64,000 nt of DNA from Yoonia vestfoldensis (GCF_002158905.1 NZ_CP021431.1:1736001-1800000); one strand, 5' to 3'; shown: positions 25,146-35,972, numbered from the stretch's first letter. Translations and numbers: made by a program. Notes: generated by a model not told the origin, from the letters alone.

Positions 25146-26438
25146 ATGCATGATATCCGCACCATCCGCGACACCCCCGCTGCGTTCGATGCGGCCTTGT
25201 CCCGGCGCGGGCTGGCCCCTGTGGCGGCGCAGATCCTTGCGCTGGACGAGGCACGGCGCAAGCTGATCCTGGCCGCTGAAACCGCGCAGGCCGAGGCGAA
25301 TAAGGCGTCCAAGGATGTGGGCGCGGCCAAGGCGCGCGGCGATGATGCGGAATTTGAACGTTTGCGCGCGCTGATCGCCGATAGCAAGGCACAGATCGCC
25401 GCCATGAATGACGAGGCCAAGGCGAAAGATCAGGCGCTGACCGATCTGCTGGCCACGCTGCCCAACCTGCCCGACCCATCCGTCCCCGATGGCAAGGACG
25501 AGGCCGATAATGTCGAAATCCACCGCCATGGTGCGCCGCGCGATTTCGCCTTTGCCCCGGTCGAACATTACGAGATCGCGGGCATCAAGACGGGCATGGA
25601 TTTCGAGACAGCGGCGAAACTGTCGGGCAGCCGTTTCGTGCTGCTTTCGGGCGCTGTGGCCCGGCTGCACCGCGCGCTGGCGCAATTCATGCTGGATCTG
25701 CATGTCGAGGAACATGGCCTGACCGAAACCATCACCCCCGTCATGGTCCGCGAAGACATGATGTATGGCACAGGCCAGCTGCCCAAATTCGGCGAGGACA
25801 GCTATCAGACCACCAATGGCTGGTGGCTGATCCCCACCGCCGAGGTCACGCTGACCAATATCGTCAATGGCGAAACGGTCGACGAATCCACCCTGCCCCG
25901 CCGCCATGTCGCCCATACATTGTGTTTCCGGTCCGAGGCCGGATCGGCAGGCCGCGACACATCGGGCATGCTGCGCCAGCACCAGTTCGAAAAGGTCGAG
26001 ATGGTCAGCATCACGGCCCCGGATCAAAGCGCCGCCGAACACGACCGCATGACGCGCTGCGCGCAGACCGTGCTGGAACGGCTGGGCCTGCCTTACCGCA
26101 CGGTCGTGCTCTGCGCCGGTGATATGGGCGCGGGGGCCACCAAGACCCATGATATCGAGGTCTGGCTGCCCGGCCAGAACACCTACCGCGAGATCAGTTC
26201 GGTGTCGGTCTGCGGCGATTATCAGGCGCGCCGCATGAATGCGCGGTTCCGCCCTGCGGCTGGCGGCAAGCCTGCCTTTGTCCATACGCTGAACGGATCG
26301 GGTCTGGCGGTGGGCCGCACGCTGATCGCGGTGGTGGAAAACGGCCAGCAAGCGGATGGGTCCGTCGATCTGCCCGCCGCGCTGCATCCCTATCTGGGCG
26401 GCAAGACGCGGATCACGGCAGAAGGGGTGCTGGGGTGA
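25146..26438 (+). CDS. serS: Seryl-tRNA synthetase
   Basis: Charges tRNA-Ser with serine. The 430-residue length is standard. An N-terminal two-stranded coiled coil (about 30-105), which grips the tRNA, is followed by the class II core. Motif 2 is [20 protein letters not shown] and motif 3 is [18 protein letters not shown]. The start [11 protein letters not shown] at 25146 is the family start; the open frame continues upstream but lacks homology. It is divergent from yajC over about 250 bases, which hold only a short palindrome (24917-24930). Confidence 0.98.
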   Translation: MHDIRTIRDTPAAFDAALSRRGLAPVAAQILALDEARRKLILAAETAQAEANKASKDVGAAKARGDDAEFERLRALIADSKAQIAAMNDEAKAKDQALTDLLATLPNLPDPSVPDGKDEADNVEIHRHGAPRDFAFAPVEHYEIAGIKTGMDFETAAKLSGSRFVLLSGAVARLHRALAQFMLDLHVEEHGLTETITPVMVREDMMYGTGQLPKFGEDSYQTTNGWWLIPTAEVTLTNIVNGETVDESTLPRRHVAHTLCFRSEAGSAGRDTSGMLRQHQFEKVEMVSITAPDQSAAEHDRMTRCAQTVLERLGLPYRTVVLCAGDMGAGATKTHDIEVWLPGQNTYREISSVSVCGDYQARRMNARFRPAAGGKPAFVHTLNGSGLAVGRTLIAVVENGQQADGSVDLPAALHPYLGGKTRITAEGVLG

Positions 26439-26445
26439 TTGGCAG

Positions 26446-26467
26446 GGATGGGTGCAAGCACCCATCC
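26446..26467. repeat. REP-like palindrome, copy 4
   Basis: The arms GGATGGGTGC and GCACCCATCC enclose AA and are followed by TAC. It lies eight bases after the serS stop. Confidence 0.7.
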
Positions 26468-26614
26468 TACGGGCATCGTGCCGGTTTATATCCCGCCTGA
26501 ACACATCGCGGTTCGCTATATCTGGTGATCAGCCTGCGGTTGTCCTAGCTTGGGCTGCAGATCACATCGCGGCCATGCCCCGTCCATTGCGTCCAACCTG
26601 CGAGACATCCTGAC

Positions 26615-27325
26615 ATGAAACACATCCGCGCCTATCTGACCCTGCTTTTCACCGTGACCTTTGTCACCTCGCCCTTGTTCACCAGCCCGTTCAGCGGCTT
26701 TCGCGCCGATCAGCTGCCGATTCCCCAGATCGACCCGCCGATCCAGCCTGCGGGCTATGCTTTCGCGATCTGGGGGCTGATCTATGGCTGGCTGGTGGTC
26801 TCGGCGTTTTATGGCCTGTTGAAACGGCCTGCCGCGCGGGCCTGGGACCGGGTCCGCCTGCCTTTGCTGATCAGCCTGGCGCTGGGCACGCCCTGGCTGG
26901 CGGTGGCCAATATCAGCCCGGTCTGGGCGACGGCGCTGATCTTTGCCATGGCAGTGCCTGCGATCTGGGCCGTGCTGGTGGCTCCGCGGACCGACCGCTA
27001 TTGGCTGCGCGCGCCGGTGTCGATCTATGCGGGCTGGCTGACGGCGGCGTCTTTCGTGTCGCTGGGCAGCACGGCGGCAGGCTATGGCGTGCTGATGGGC
27101 GCGCTGGGCTGGGCCTATGTCGGGATCATCGCAGCGCTGGGCGTCGCGGCTCTGACCCAATGGCGCAGCCGCGCGCCGGGATATGGGCTGACCATGATCT
27201 GGGCGCTCTTTGCGATCATCATCGCCAATGGCACTGATCAGCTGAGCGTCAGCCTGCTGGCCGCAGCCGGGATCACGGTGATGACGATCCTGACCATCAC
27301 CACCACCGGCCGCCCTATTTCTTAA
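26615..27325 (+). CDS. TspO/MBR-related (YtaB-like) membrane protein
   Basis: A 236-residue protein with about seven hydrophobic segments. The motif [18 protein letters not shown] near residue 45 is characteristic of the longer TspO-related proteins such as Bacillus YtaB. Canonical TspO (about 160 residues) binds porphyrins and has a denser set of tryptophans. Function here is unknown; tryptophan-rich sensory protein is the usual label. Its last 11 bases overlap the end of der on the other strand. Confidence 0.55.
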   Translation: MKHIRAYLTLLFTVTFVTSPLFTSPFSGFRADQLPIPQIDPPIQPAGYAFAIWGLIYGWLVVSAFYGLLKRPAARAWDRVRLPLLISLALGTPWLAVANISPVWATALIFAMAVPAIWAVLVAPRTDRYWLRAPVSIYAGWLTAASFVSLGSTAAGYGVLMGALGWAYVGIIAALGVAALTQWRSRAPGYGLTMIWALFAIIIANGTDQLSVSLLAAAGITVMTILTITTTGRPIS

Positions 27326-28772
27326 GATGCTTTGACAGGCGCGACGGCTGCGAGGATTTCTTGTCCTTATAGGGATTCTTGTCGCCCTGATCGCGCAAAT
27401 ACAGCCGGATCGGCGTGCCCGGCATATCAAAATCGGCCCGCAACCCGTTGACCAGATAGCGTTTATAGCTTTCAGGCATCAGGTCGGGATGCGATGTCAT
27501 CACCACAAAGGCCGGTGGACGGGTTTTCACCTGCGTGGCATAGCGCATCTTGATCCGCTTGCCGCCGGGCGCGGGCGGCGGGTGCTGTTCCAGCATCCCC
27601 GTCAGCCAGCGGTTCAGCTGCGCGGTAGTGACACGGCGGTTCCAGACGTCATGGGCGCGCATGATCGCCTGTTGCAACTTGTCCAGCCCCTTGCCGGTCT
27701 TGGCCGAGACGGTGACCAGCGGCGCACCGCGCAATTGCGGCAGCAGGCGTTCGAAACTCTCGCGCAATTCGCGCAATTTATCCTGCTTGTCGTCTTCGGT
27801 ATCCCATTTATTGACCGCGATCACCACGGCGCGGCCTTCGCGTTCGGCCAGATCGGCGATGCGCAGATCCTGCTGTTCGAACGGGATTTCCACGTCAAGC
27901 AAGACGACAACGACTTCGGCGAATTTCACGGCGCGCAACCCGTCGGAGACCGACAGTTTTTCCAGCTTTTCATGGATCTTGGCTTTGCGGCGCATCCCCG
28001 CCGTGTCGAAAATCCGCATCGGCACGCCGATTCCATCCGGCCCCGCCCAGACCTGTTTGACGGAAATGGCATCACGCGTGATCCCGGCCTCTGGCCCGGT
28101 CAACAGGCGTTCTTCGCCGATGATCTTGTTGATCAGGGTGGATTTGCCGGCATTGGGGCGGCCCACAACGGCAATCTGCAAGGGTTTGGCGATGGTCGGC
28201 ACGCGCGGCGCATCTTCGTCGTCCTCGCCCACGTCAACATCGGTCTCGGGCGCGTCCAATGCGGCGCGTTCCTCGAATGCATCCGAAATCGGGCGCAGCA
28301 CATCCATCAGCTCGCCCATACCCTCGCCATGTTCGGCGGAAATGCGGATCGGCTCGCCCAGACCCAGGGCATAGGCTTCGAGGATGGTGGCATCGGCGGC
28401 GCGGCCTTCGCCCTTGTTGGCGGCCAGAATGACATTGGCGTTTTTCTTGCGCAGGATATCGGCAAAGACCTGATCGGCGGGCAGAACCCCTGCCCGCGCG
28501 TCGATCATGAACAGGCAGACATCGGCCATTTCCACGGCACGTTCGGTCAGGCGGCGCATCCGGCCTTGCAGGCTGTCGTCGGTGGCTTCTTCCAGACCGG
28601 CGCTGTCGATCACGGTGAACCGCAGATCGGCCAGCCGCCCTTCGCCTTCGCGCAGGTCGCGGGTGACGCCGGGCTGGTCATCGACCAAGGCCAGTTTCTT
28701 GCCGACAAGTCGGTTGAACAAGGTGGATTTGCCCACATTGGGACGGCCCACGATGGCAAGGGTAAAGGTCAT
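27315..28772 (-). CDS. der: Ribosome-associated GTPase Der (EngA)
   Basis: A 485-residue protein with two consecutive GTPase domains, unique to Der. The first has [14 protein letters not shown] and DSAGLEE; the second has [22 protein letters not shown] and NKWD. A C-terminal KH-like domain follows. An acidic linker separates the G domains ([14 protein letters not shown]). It acts in late 50S subunit assembly. It lies downstream of bamB and yfgM as in many proteobacteria. Confidence 0.98.
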   Translation of the reverse strand: MTFTLAIVGRPNVGKSTLFNRLVGKKLALVDDQPGVTRDLREGEGRLADLRFTVIDSAGLEEATDDSLQGRMRRLTERAVEMADVCLFMIDARAGVLPADQVFADILRKKNANVILAANKGEGRAADATILEAYALGLGEPIRISAEHGEGMGELMDVLRPISDAFEERAALDAPETDVDVGEDDEDAPRVPTIAKPLQIAVVGRPNAGKSTLINKIIGEERLLTGPEAGITRDAISVKQVWAGPDGIGVPMRIFDTAGMRRKAKIHEKLEKLSVSDGLRAVKFAEVVVVLLDVEIPFEQQDLRIADLAEREGRAVVIAVNKWDTEDDKQDKLRELRESFERLLPQLRGAPLVTVSAKTGKGLDKLQQAIMRAHDVWNRRVTTAQLNRWLTGMLEQHPPPAPGGKRIKMRYATQVKTRPPAFVVMTSHPDLMPESYKRYLVNGLRADFDMPGTPIRLYLRDQGDKNPYKDKKSSQPSRLSKHLKK

Positions 28773-28783
28773 ATGCGGCTCCA

Positions 28784-28801
28784 GACGGGTCTAAACCCGT
28801 C
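28784..28801. repeat. Short palindrome between der and bamB
   Basis: The arms GACGGGT and ACCCGTC enclose CTAA. On the minus strand GTAG stands before it, as in the REP-like family, but the arms differ. Confidence 0.5.
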
Positions 28802-28819
28802 CGCTACACCATCCGCGCG

Positions 28820-30103
28820 TCAACGGAAAGCGTGCAGTTGCCCTGTCTGGGTGATGACGTAAAGGGTTTGACCCGCCACAACCGGCGCAGAGGCCGCCCC
28901 GCCGGGCAAGGCGATGGTGCCAATCAGCGCGCCAGAGACCGGGTCAAACTGCCGGATCAGCCCGTCGGATGACGCCACGATCAACCGCCCACCCGCAAGG
29001 ACAGGGCCGAAATGCGCGATCACGCTGCGCTGGCGGCGGCTGTTGTCGCTGGCAAGGCCCGGCAAGGCGACACGCCAGACAGGCGCACCGCTGGCCGCGT
29101 CAAGCCGGACCAGCTCGCTGATGTCATTGACCATGAAGACCGACCCGCCTGCGGGCCAGATCTGGCCGACAGCGCCTTCGCCTGCGGTCCAGATACGGCT
29201 GCCGTCGCGCAGATCAAAGGCGACGCTGCGCCCGCCAAAGCTGGCGGCATAGACCCGCCCTGCATCAATCACCGGCGCGCCCGCGATATCGCTGACCAGC
29301 GTCACGGCCCGGCCCAGCCGGTCACCCGCGACAACATTGGTCCAGCGCGGCAAGCCGCCCTGCGGATAGGTGGCCAGAATTTCACCTGATGAAAACGGGA
29401 TCACCACGATATCGCCGCTGACCGCGACAGGCGCGCTGCCCGCAAAGGCCGTCAGCGAAGGTGTCCCGCTTTGCTGCCAGCGGGTCAGGCCGGTTGCGGC
29501 ATCCAGCGCCCAGGCGGTGCTGTCGCGGGCCACGACATAGACCAGTTCGCCGTTGAAACTTGCCGGGGCATTGACCGGCGCATTAAGGTTCTTGGTCCAG
29601 AGCGTGCCGCCCGTCGCCGGGTCCAGCGCAGTGATTTCACCAAAACCGGTGGTCACATAGACCCGCCCGCCACCAAAGGACACTGCCCCGCCCGATGCCT
29701 CGCCCGCGTTGAACCGCGCAGGTGTCAGATCGCGCTGCCACAAGGTCTGGCCGCTGGTCGTGGTCGCGGTGACGGTGGCACCGGCATCGACGGTATAGAC
29801 CACGCCGCCTGCCACAACGGGGGCGCCGGTGATCCGCGCGCGGCGGCTGTCACCGGCCCCGATCTGGGCGACAAAGGCAGGCTGCAAATCCGCCCCGATT
29901 GCGGGATGCGCAGGGCGGGCGGCGGATTGTGTCCAATCGGCATTGATCCGCGCCTGCGGCAGCGCCAAGGGCAGGCTCTGGTTCACCACCGCCACGCTGT
30001 CGCGGATGTCGAACCGTTCACCGGGCAGGATGATCTGCTCTTCACCACAGGCCGCCAGAACCGACAAAAGCAAAGCGGCACCAATGAAGGGTCGTAGGGT
30101 CAT
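28820..30103 (-). CDS. bamB: Outer-membrane assembly lipoprotein BamB
   Basis: A 427-residue lipoprotein: signal peptide MTLRPFIGAALLLSVLAAC with the lipobox LAAC, then an eight-bladed PQQ-type beta-propeller. Repeated blade motifs include GGRVYVTTGFGEITALDPATG, cut for length, and VVAGQTLYVITQTGQLHAF at the end. BamB helps BamA insert outer-membrane proteins. The start at 30103 is set by the signal peptide. The yfgM-bamB-der order matches the enterobacterial arrangement and supports the assignment. Confidence 0.92.
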   Translation of the reverse strand: MTLRPFIGAALLLSVLAACGEEQIILPGERFDIRDSVAVVNQSLPLALPQARINADWTQSAARPAHPAIGADLQPAFVAQIGAGDSRRARITGAPVVAGGVVYTVDAGATVTATTTSGQTLWQRDLTPARFNAGEASGGAVSFGGGRVYVTTGFGEITALDPATGGTLWTKNLNAPVNAPASFNGELVYVVARDSTAWALDAATGLTRWQQSGTPSLTAFAGSAPVAVSGDIVVIPFSSGEILATYPQGGLPRWTNVVAGDRLGRAVTLVSDIAGAPVIDAGRVYAASFGGRSVAFDLRDGSRIWTAGEGAVGQIWPAGGSVFMVNDISELVRLDAASGAPVWRVALPGLASDNSRRQRSVIAHFGPVLAGGRLIVASSDGLIRQFDPVSGALIGTIALPGGAASAPVVAGQTLYVITQTGQLHAFR

Positions 30104-30143
30104 GATCGGTCCAATCCGTTTGTTCGGCCAGTCATTCTGCCGG

Positions 30144-30803
30144 TTATTGCGGCAAAACAGCGGCGGTCGCGTCTTCACCCAAGGCAATCAGCAAGGTCTG
30201 GACCCGGTCCGACAGGCCACGGGTCACGGCGGCATCTTCGGCAATCTGGCGCAAGAGCGCAACAGCGCCGGGCTGATCGCCGTTTTCCAGCGTCAAATAG
30301 GCCATCTGTTCCAGCGCCAGCAGGCGAAAGGGCTGACCCGGCTGCGCCAAAGGCGCAAGAGCCGCCATCCGCGCGGCATGATCCCCGACCGGCAGCATCG
30401 CCGATTTGATCGCCGCAAGGTCGCGGTAAAGCGGCGCGATCTCTGGCGCGGCCAGCAGGCTATCCAAAGTCGCGGCAGCGGCGACACTCTCGCCTGCTTC
30501 TTGCTGGGTCGCGGCGGTCAACAAGGTGGTGATCACGGCGGCATTGCCCTGCGCGCTGACCCCTGCCAGCGCGTTGGCGCGCGCGGTTTCGTCATTTTCG
30601 GCCAGCGCCGCCAGCAAAGCATCGCCCGCCGCCTGCGCTGCGGCGCGGTCCTGGGCCTGGCGGTATTCGTTCCAGGCCGTGCCCCCGACGATCCCCAGCA
30701 CGATCAGCACCGCGATCCAGCCATAGCGGCGCAGATAGCCGAACAGCTTGTCACGGCGCATTTCCTCGGTGACTTCGTCGATAAAGCTGTCTGGATTGCT
30801 CAT
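30144..30803 (-). CDS. YfgM-like membrane protein with TPR domain
   Basis: A 219-residue protein. A cytoplasmic N-terminus (MSNPDSFIDEVTEEMRRDKL) is followed by one membrane helix (GWIAVLIVLGIVGGTAWNEY) and a periplasmic helical TPR-like region (PF09976 type). In E. coli, YfgM associates with SecYEG and periplasmic chaperones. The start at 30803 is the family-like MSNPDSF; upstream in-frame ATGs give an unlikely extension. It is 40 bases ahead of bamB. Confidence 0.82.
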   Translation of the reverse strand: MSNPDSFIDEVTEEMRRDKLFGYLRRYGWIAVLIVLGIVGGTAWNEYRQAQDRAAAQAAGDALLAALAENDETARANALAGVSAQGNAAVITTLLTAATQQEAGESVAAAATLDSLLAAPEIAPLYRDLAAIKSAMLPVGDHAARMAALAPLAQPGQPFRLLALEQMAYLTLENGDQPGAVALLRQIAEDAAVTRGLSDRVQTLLIALGEDATAAVLPQ

Positions 30804-30941
30804 CCCGGCCCCCTTTTGCGCCATGCGCGGCATCATCACTGCGGGGTTCATATCGTGAAGGCTGGCCGCTGGACAAGAGCAGAGCGCAGATTGCACCCCC
30901 TAGCGGCCAAATTCCCGCTTGCCCAAAGGTCATCTCTGGCA

Positions 30942-30967
30942 TAACCTGAACTCAATGGTTCAGTTTA
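30942..30967. promoter_or_regulatory. Candidate operator ahead of the RND efflux operon
   Basis: The 10-bp half-sites TAACCTGAAC and GTTCAGTTTA form an inverted repeat around TCAATG, with one mismatched pair. It lies about 85 bases ahead of the adaptor gene. The size and spacing would suit a TetR-type repressor, but no regulator gene is adjacent. Confidence 0.4.
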
Positions 30968-31050
30968 AAAGCTGATCCGGCAGCGTGCGTGGCGCGTATT
31001 TTATGTGGGGCATCAATCCATGCCTTTATGTGTTTTGAGAAAGGCCGCAA

Positions 31051-32298
31051 ATGCGCTTGATGTCCCTGCTTTCAGCTTTGGCCGTCACGGCCTGCCTTTA
31101 CCTGATCATCTTTGAACGCGACAGGTTGCTGGTTTTCGCAGGGGCCAATGCCGAAACGCCCCCCGCCGCCCTGACAGCCGATGCGCCCGCGCCACAAGGG
31201 ATCAGCGTCGTCGCCCGGCGCCAGCAGGCGCAGGCCATTGACAGCGCGGTGCTGCTGCGCGGCCAGACGGCGGCCGCGCGCGAAGTGACGGTGGCGGCGG
31301 AAACCTCTGGTCTGGTGATATCCGAGCCTTTGCCCAAGGGCAGTTTCGTCAATGCGGGTGACAGGCTATGCACGTTGGACCCCGGCACGCGGCAGGCCAA
31401 TCTGGCCGAGGCCCGCGCCCGCCTGTCCGAGGCGCAAAGCCGCGTCCCCGAGGCCGAGGCCGGCGTCATCGAAGCCGAAGCGCGGCTGCGCGAGGCCGAA
31501 ATCAACCTGAACGCCGCGCGCGCGCTGTCGCAGGACGGCTTTGCCTCTGAAACCCGCGTGGTCGGCGCGCAGGCCACGATGGAATCGGCCATCGCGGGCG
31601 TGCAGCGGGCGCGCACGGCGGTGTCATCGGCGCTGGCCGGGATCGAATCGGCGCAAGCATCCGTTGCCAGCGCCGAACGCGAGATTACCCGCCTGACCAT
31701 CACCGCGCCTTTCGCGGGCCTGCTGGAAACCGATACCGCAGAGCTGGGCGCGCTGATGCAGCCCGGCGCGCCCTGTGCGACGATCATCCAGCTGGACCCG
31801 ATCAGGCTGGTGGGTTTCGCCCCCGAGGCCGATGTCGCCCGGATCAAGGTCGGTGCCGCCGCAGGCGGGCGGCTGGCGGGCCAGCAAGAGGTCGCGGGCG
31901 CGGTCACATTCCTGTCGCGCAGCGCTGATCCGGTGACCCGCAGCTTTCGCGTCGAAGTGACCGTGCCGAACCCTGATCTGGCCATCAGCGACGGGCTAAG
32001 CGCCGAAATCATCGTCGCCGCCGCAGGCCAATCGGCCCATCTGGTCGCGCAATCCACGCTGACGCTGAATGATGCAGGCACTTTGGGCGTGCGCATCGTC
32101 GGCCCCGATATGACCGCGCAATTCCTGCCCGTGACCCTGCTGCGCGACACGGCCCAAGGCGTCTGGGTCGCGGGTCTGCCCGATGTCGTCGATCTGATCA
32201 CGATCGGCCAGGAATTCGTGATCGACGGCGTGCCGATCGTGCCCAGCTATCAAGAGGTGAGCCAGCAAGAGACCGGCCAGCAGGAGACCGGCCAATGA
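31051..32298 (+). CDS. RND efflux periplasmic adaptor (membrane fusion protein)
   Basis: A 415-residue adaptor. An N-terminal hydrophobic segment (LLSALAVTACLYLIIF) anchors it; there is no clear lipobox. A lipoyl-like part follows (VTVAAETSGLVISEPLPKGS). The long alanine/glutamate-rich coiled coil (about 115-210) comes next, then the second lipoyl half (ITAPFAGLLETDTAELGALM) and a beta-barrel. It should link the pump at 32295 to an outer-membrane channel, which is not encoded nearby. The C-terminus ends in the short repeat QQETGQQETGQ. Its stop overlaps the pump start (ATGA). Confidence 0.93.
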   Translation: MRLMSLLSALAVTACLYLIIFERDRLLVFAGANAETPPAALTADAPAPQGISVVARRQQAQAIDSAVLLRGQTAAAREVTVAAETSGLVISEPLPKGSFVNAGDRLCTLDPGTRQANLAEARARLSEAQSRVPEAEAGVIEAEARLREAEINLNAARALSQDGFASETRVVGAQATMESAIAGVQRARTAVSSALAGIESAQASVASAEREITRLTITAPFAGLLETDTAELGALMQPGAPCATIIQLDPIRLVGFAPEADVARIKVGAAAGGRLAGQQEVAGAVTFLSRSADPVTRSFRVEVTVPNPDLAISDGLSAEIIVAAAGQSAHLVAQSTLTLNDAGTLGVRIVGPDMTAQFLPVTLLRDTAQGVWVAGLPDVVDLITIGQEFVIDGVPIVPSYQEVSQQETGQQETGQ

Positions 32299-35200
32299 TC
32301 GGCATCGTCGATCTGGCCGCGTCGCGCGCGCGCATGGTGCTGGCCTTTATCGCGCTGTCGCTGATCGCGGGCGGTGCCGCCTATGTCAGCCTGCCCAAAG
32401 AGGGCGAGCCGGATATCGAAATCCCCGCGATCTTTGTCTCGGTCCCCTTCCCCGGCATTTCCGCCGCCGATAGCGAGACCCTGCTGGTGCGCCCGATGGA
32501 AACCGAATTGTCCGATCTGGACGGGCTGCAAACCATGACCGCCACCGCCGCCGAAGGCTTTGCCGGTATGGCGCTGGAATTCGAATTCGGCTGGGACAAG
32601 ACCAAGATTCTGGCCGATATCCGCTCTGCCATGAATAATGCGCAGGCCAGTTTCCCCGCAGGTGCCGACCAATATTCGATCACGGAAATCAACTTTTCCG
32701 AATTTCCCATCATCGTCGTCAACCTGACCGGTGATGTCCCCGAACGCACGCTGCTGCGCACCGCCAAAAGCCTGCAAGACCGGATCGAAGGCATCGATGG
32801 CGTGCTCGAGGCCGGATTGGCCGGTCAGCGCGATGAGATGCTCGAGGTGCTGATCGACCCGCTGCGGCTCGAGACCTATAATGTCACCGCGGGCGAATTG
32901 ATCGGCGTTGTGACCAATAACAACATGCTGATCGCCGCGGGTGAAGTGGACACAGCCCAGGGCACATTCGCGGTCAAGATCCCCTCGTCCTTTGACAGCG
33001 CGCAGGATGTCTATGCGCTGCCGGTCAAGACCAATGGCGACAGTATCGTCACCTTGGGCGATCTGGCCACGATCCGCCTGACATTCGAGGACCGGGTCGG
33101 CACGGCGCGGTTCAACGGGGTCAATACCGTGGCCTTGCAGGTGGTCAAACGCAAAGGGTTCAACCTGATCGACACTGTGGCGCTTGTGCGCGCGGCGGTG
33201 GCGGCGGAACGCGCCAGCTGGTCGCCCGAATTGCGCGCGGCGATCACCGTGGGCACATCCAATGACCAATCGCGCAGCGTGGCCTCGATGGTCAGCCAGC
33301 TCGAAGGCTCGGTGCTGACCGCCATCGCGCTGGTGATGATCGTGGTGCTGGCCTCGCTTGGGACCCGTCCGGCGCTGTTGGTGGGGTTCGCGATCCCGAC
33401 CTCTTTCTTGTTATGTTTCGCGCTGCTGGCGATGATGGATATCACGATTTCCAATATCGTGATGTTCGGGCTGATCCTGGCCGTGGGCATGTTGGTGGAC
33501 GGGGCCATTGTCGTTGTCGAATATGCCGATAAGCGCATCCAGGAAGGCACAGGCCCGATGTCGGCCTATACAGAGGCCGCCAAGCGGATGTTCTGGCCGA
33601 TCATTTCCTCGACCGCGACCACGCTTTGCGCGTTTTTGCCGATGCTGTTCTGGCCCGGGGTCTCGGGGCAATTCATGGGGATGTTGCCGGTCACGCTGAT
33701 CTTTGTGCTTTGCGCCTCCTTGGTGGTGGCCTTGGTCTATCTGCCGGTCATGGGCGGCGTCACCGGCCGGATGAGCCGGGCTTTCGGCCGGTCTTCGGAT
33801 GCTTTGCGCGCGCGGCTGCCTTGGGCGGGCTGTGCGGCCTTGGTGCTGCCTGCGATCATGGTCGTGTTCACCGGCGCGATGCTGGTGCTGAACCCCGGCT
33901 ATCTGTCCGGTGCGGCCGTCCAGACGACAGGCTTTGTCGCCTCGCTGCCCGGAATACTGCTGTTTCTGGGGGGCGCGGTCCTGCTGTCGATCACCGTGGG
34001 GGCCGCGCGCATCACCCGGCCCGCCAAACGGATCACGGCGGGATATCAGCGGTCCGGCTTTGGGCGGTTCATGCATTTTATCGTCGGCAATCCGGTCATG
34101 CCGCTGGTCACGATTGGCCTGGTGATCTTTACCGTCATGTCGATTTTCAGCTATTACGGGTCCAATAACAACGGCTTTGAATTCTTTGTGGAATCCGAGC
34201 CCGAACAGGCCATCGTCTATGTCCGCGCGCGCGGCAACCTGTCCCTGGCCGAGAAAGACGCGCTGGTCCGCCAGGCCGAAGACATCGTGCTGGCCCATCC
34301 CGGTGTGATCAGCGCCTTTGCCTTTGCCGGTGACGGCGGGCTGAACACCGATGCCGCCGGCGGCAGCACCCCGCGCGACACGATCGGGCAGGTCCAGCTG
34401 GAAACCATTCCCTGGGAAGACCGCGCCGGGATTGCCGCATTGGACGGCGATCTGGTGCTGGCGCAATTGCAGGACCAATTGCAGGCGATCCCCGGCATCC
34501 AGACCGAGATCCTGGCCCAGGCGCGCGGCCCGGCCTCGGGCAAGCCGGTGCATCTGCGGCTGAAAGGTGATCATTGGGAGGATCTGATCAGCGCCGCCCA
34601 GATCGCGCGCGACCGCTTTGCCCAGACCCAAGGGCTGATCAGTCTCGAGGATACCCTGCCCCTGCCCGGCATTGATTGGCAGATCGACGTCGATGTGGCG
34701 ACCGCAGGCCGGTTCGGCGCGGATGTGGCCAGCGTCGGCGCGATGGTGCAGCTGGTGACGCGCGGCATCCTGCTTGATACGATGCGCGTTGACAGTTCGG
34801 ACGAGGAAATCGAGATCCGCGTCCGCCTGCCCGAACAGGACCGCGTGCTGTCCACGCTCGACAGCTTGCGCGTGCGCACCGATGACGGGCTGGTGCCTTT
34901 GTCGAATTTCATCACCCGCACCCCGGTGCAGCAATTGGCCCAGATCGACCGGATCGACCAGCAACGCTATTTCGATGTCAAGGCGGGGGTGGCCAGCGGG
35001 CTGACCAGCCTTATGGCGGAGGGCACGCCCATCGGGGTGGCCCGGCTTGACCGCGACCAGACCGGCATGGCGCGCTATGGCGATCTGCGCCTGCAGGAGG
35101 ACACAGATCCCGCGCGCTTTGCCCAATTGGTGGCGGGTGGCGCGATCACGGAAACCCCGCTTAATCCCAATGAACGCATCGCGCTGTTGACCGACTGGCT

Positions 35201-35972
35201 GGCCGAAAACCCGCTGCCTGCGGGTGTGACCTGGGAATGGACCGGCGATCAGGAAGAACAGGCCGAATCGGGGGCCTTTTTGATGACCGCCTTTGCCGGT
35301 GCGCTGGGGCTGATGTTCATCATCTTATTGGCGCAATTCAACAGTATCTATAATTCGGTGCTGGTGCTGCTGGCCGTGGTCATGTCCACCGCAGGGTCAT
35401 TGGTGGGGATGCTGGTCATGGATCAGGCCTTTTCGATCATCATGACTGGCACCGGGATCGTCGCACTTGCGGGGATCGTGGTGAACAACAATATCATCCT
35501 GATCGACACCTATCAGGATTATAGCCGCTATATGCCACGGACCGAGGCGATCACCCGCACCGCCGAAGACCGCATCCGCCCCGTTTTGCTGACCACGATC
35601 ACGACGATGGCGGGGCTGGCGCCGATGATGTTCGGCCTGTCGCTCGATTTCATGCAGGGCGGCTATACGATCGACAGCCCGACGGCGCTGTGGTGGAAAC
35701 AATTGGCCACGGCGGTGGTCTTTGGCCTTGGCATCGCGACGGTGCTGACGCTGGTCTTTACCCCCTCGATGCTGGCGCTGCGGGTCTGGTTCGTGACCTA
35801 TGTGCAATGGGCGGCACAGCTGCTGGCGAAGCTTTCGATGGGCCGCAGCAGCCGCGCCGCCCGCGACTGGGCGCTGGCAAGGCAGGCCGCAAGGGTCAAG
35901 GCGCCCGAGGTGATCTGGGTCGAGGATGACGCCCCGGCAGCAGGCGTGAACACAAAGCTGGCGGCAGAGTGA
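32295..35972 (+). CDS. RND multidrug efflux pump inner-membrane subunit
   Basis: A 1,225-residue proton-driven exporter of the AcrB/HAE superfamily. Typical pieces include LPKEGEPDIEIPAIFVSVPF, GMLVDGAIVVVEYADKRIQEG (cut for length) in helix 4, whose acidic residues serve proton relay, and GIVALAGIVVNNNIILIDTY in the second half. It is longer than the usual 1,020-1,050 residues. Part of the excess is a segment between helices 6 and 7 with two extra hydrophobic stretches (DNA about 33823-33893 and 33943-34010). The substrate is unknown. Confidence 0.95.
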   Translation: MIGIVDLAASRARMVLAFIALSLIAGGAAYVSLPKEGEPDIEIPAIFVSVPFPGISAADSETLLVRPMETELSDLDGLQTMTATAAEGFAGMALEFEFGWDKTKILADIRSAMNNAQASFPAGADQYSITEINFSEFPIIVVNLTGDVPERTLLRTAKSLQDRIEGIDGVLEAGLAGQRDEMLEVLIDPLRLETYNVTAGELIGVVTNNNMLIAAGEVDTAQGTFAVKIPSSFDSAQDVYALPVKTNGDSIVTLGDLATIRLTFEDRVGTARFNGVNTVALQVVKRKGFNLIDTVALVRAAVAAERASWSPELRAAITVGTSNDQSRSVASMVSQLEGSVLTAIALVMIVVLASLGTRPALLVGFAIPTSFLLCFALLAMMDITISNIVMFGLILAVGMLVDGAIVVVEYADKRIQEGTGPMSAYTEAAKRMFWPIISSTATTLCAFLPMLFWPGVSGQFMGMLPVTLIFVLCASLVVALVYLPVMGGVTGRMSRAFGRSSDALRARLPWAGCAALVLPAIMVVFTGAMLVLNPGYLSGAAVQTTGFVASLPGILLFLGGAVLLSITVGAARITRPAKRITAGYQRSGFGRFMHFIVGNPVMPLVTIGLVIFTVMSIFSYYGSNNNGFEFFVESEPEQAIVYVRARGNLSLAEKDALVRQAEDIVLAHPGVISAFAFAGDGGLNTDAAGGSTPRDTIGQVQLETIPWEDRAGIAALDGDLVLAQLQDQLQAIPGIQTEILAQARGPASGKPVHLRLKGDHWEDLISAAQIARDRFAQTQGLISLEDTLPLPGIDWQIDVDVATAGRFGADVASVGAMVQLVTRGILLDTMRVDSSDEEIEIRVRLPEQDRVLSTLDSLRVRTDDGLVPLSNFITRTPVQQLAQIDRIDQQRYFDVKAGVASGLTSLMAEGTPIGVARLDRDQTGMARYGDLRLQEDTDPARFAQLVAGGAITETPLNPNERIALLTDWLAENPLPAGVTWEWTGDQEEQAESGAFLMTAFAGALGLMFIILLAQFNSIYNSVLVLLAVVMSTAGSLVGMLVMDQAFSIIMTGTGIVALAGIVVNNNIILIDTYQDYSRYMPRTEAITRTAEDRIRPVLLTTITTMAGLAPMMFGLSLDFMQGGYTIDSPTALWWKQLATAVVFGLGIATVLTLVFTPSMLALRVWFVTYVQWAAQLLAKLSMGRSSRAARDWALARQAARVKAPEVIWVEDDAPAAGVNTKLAAE

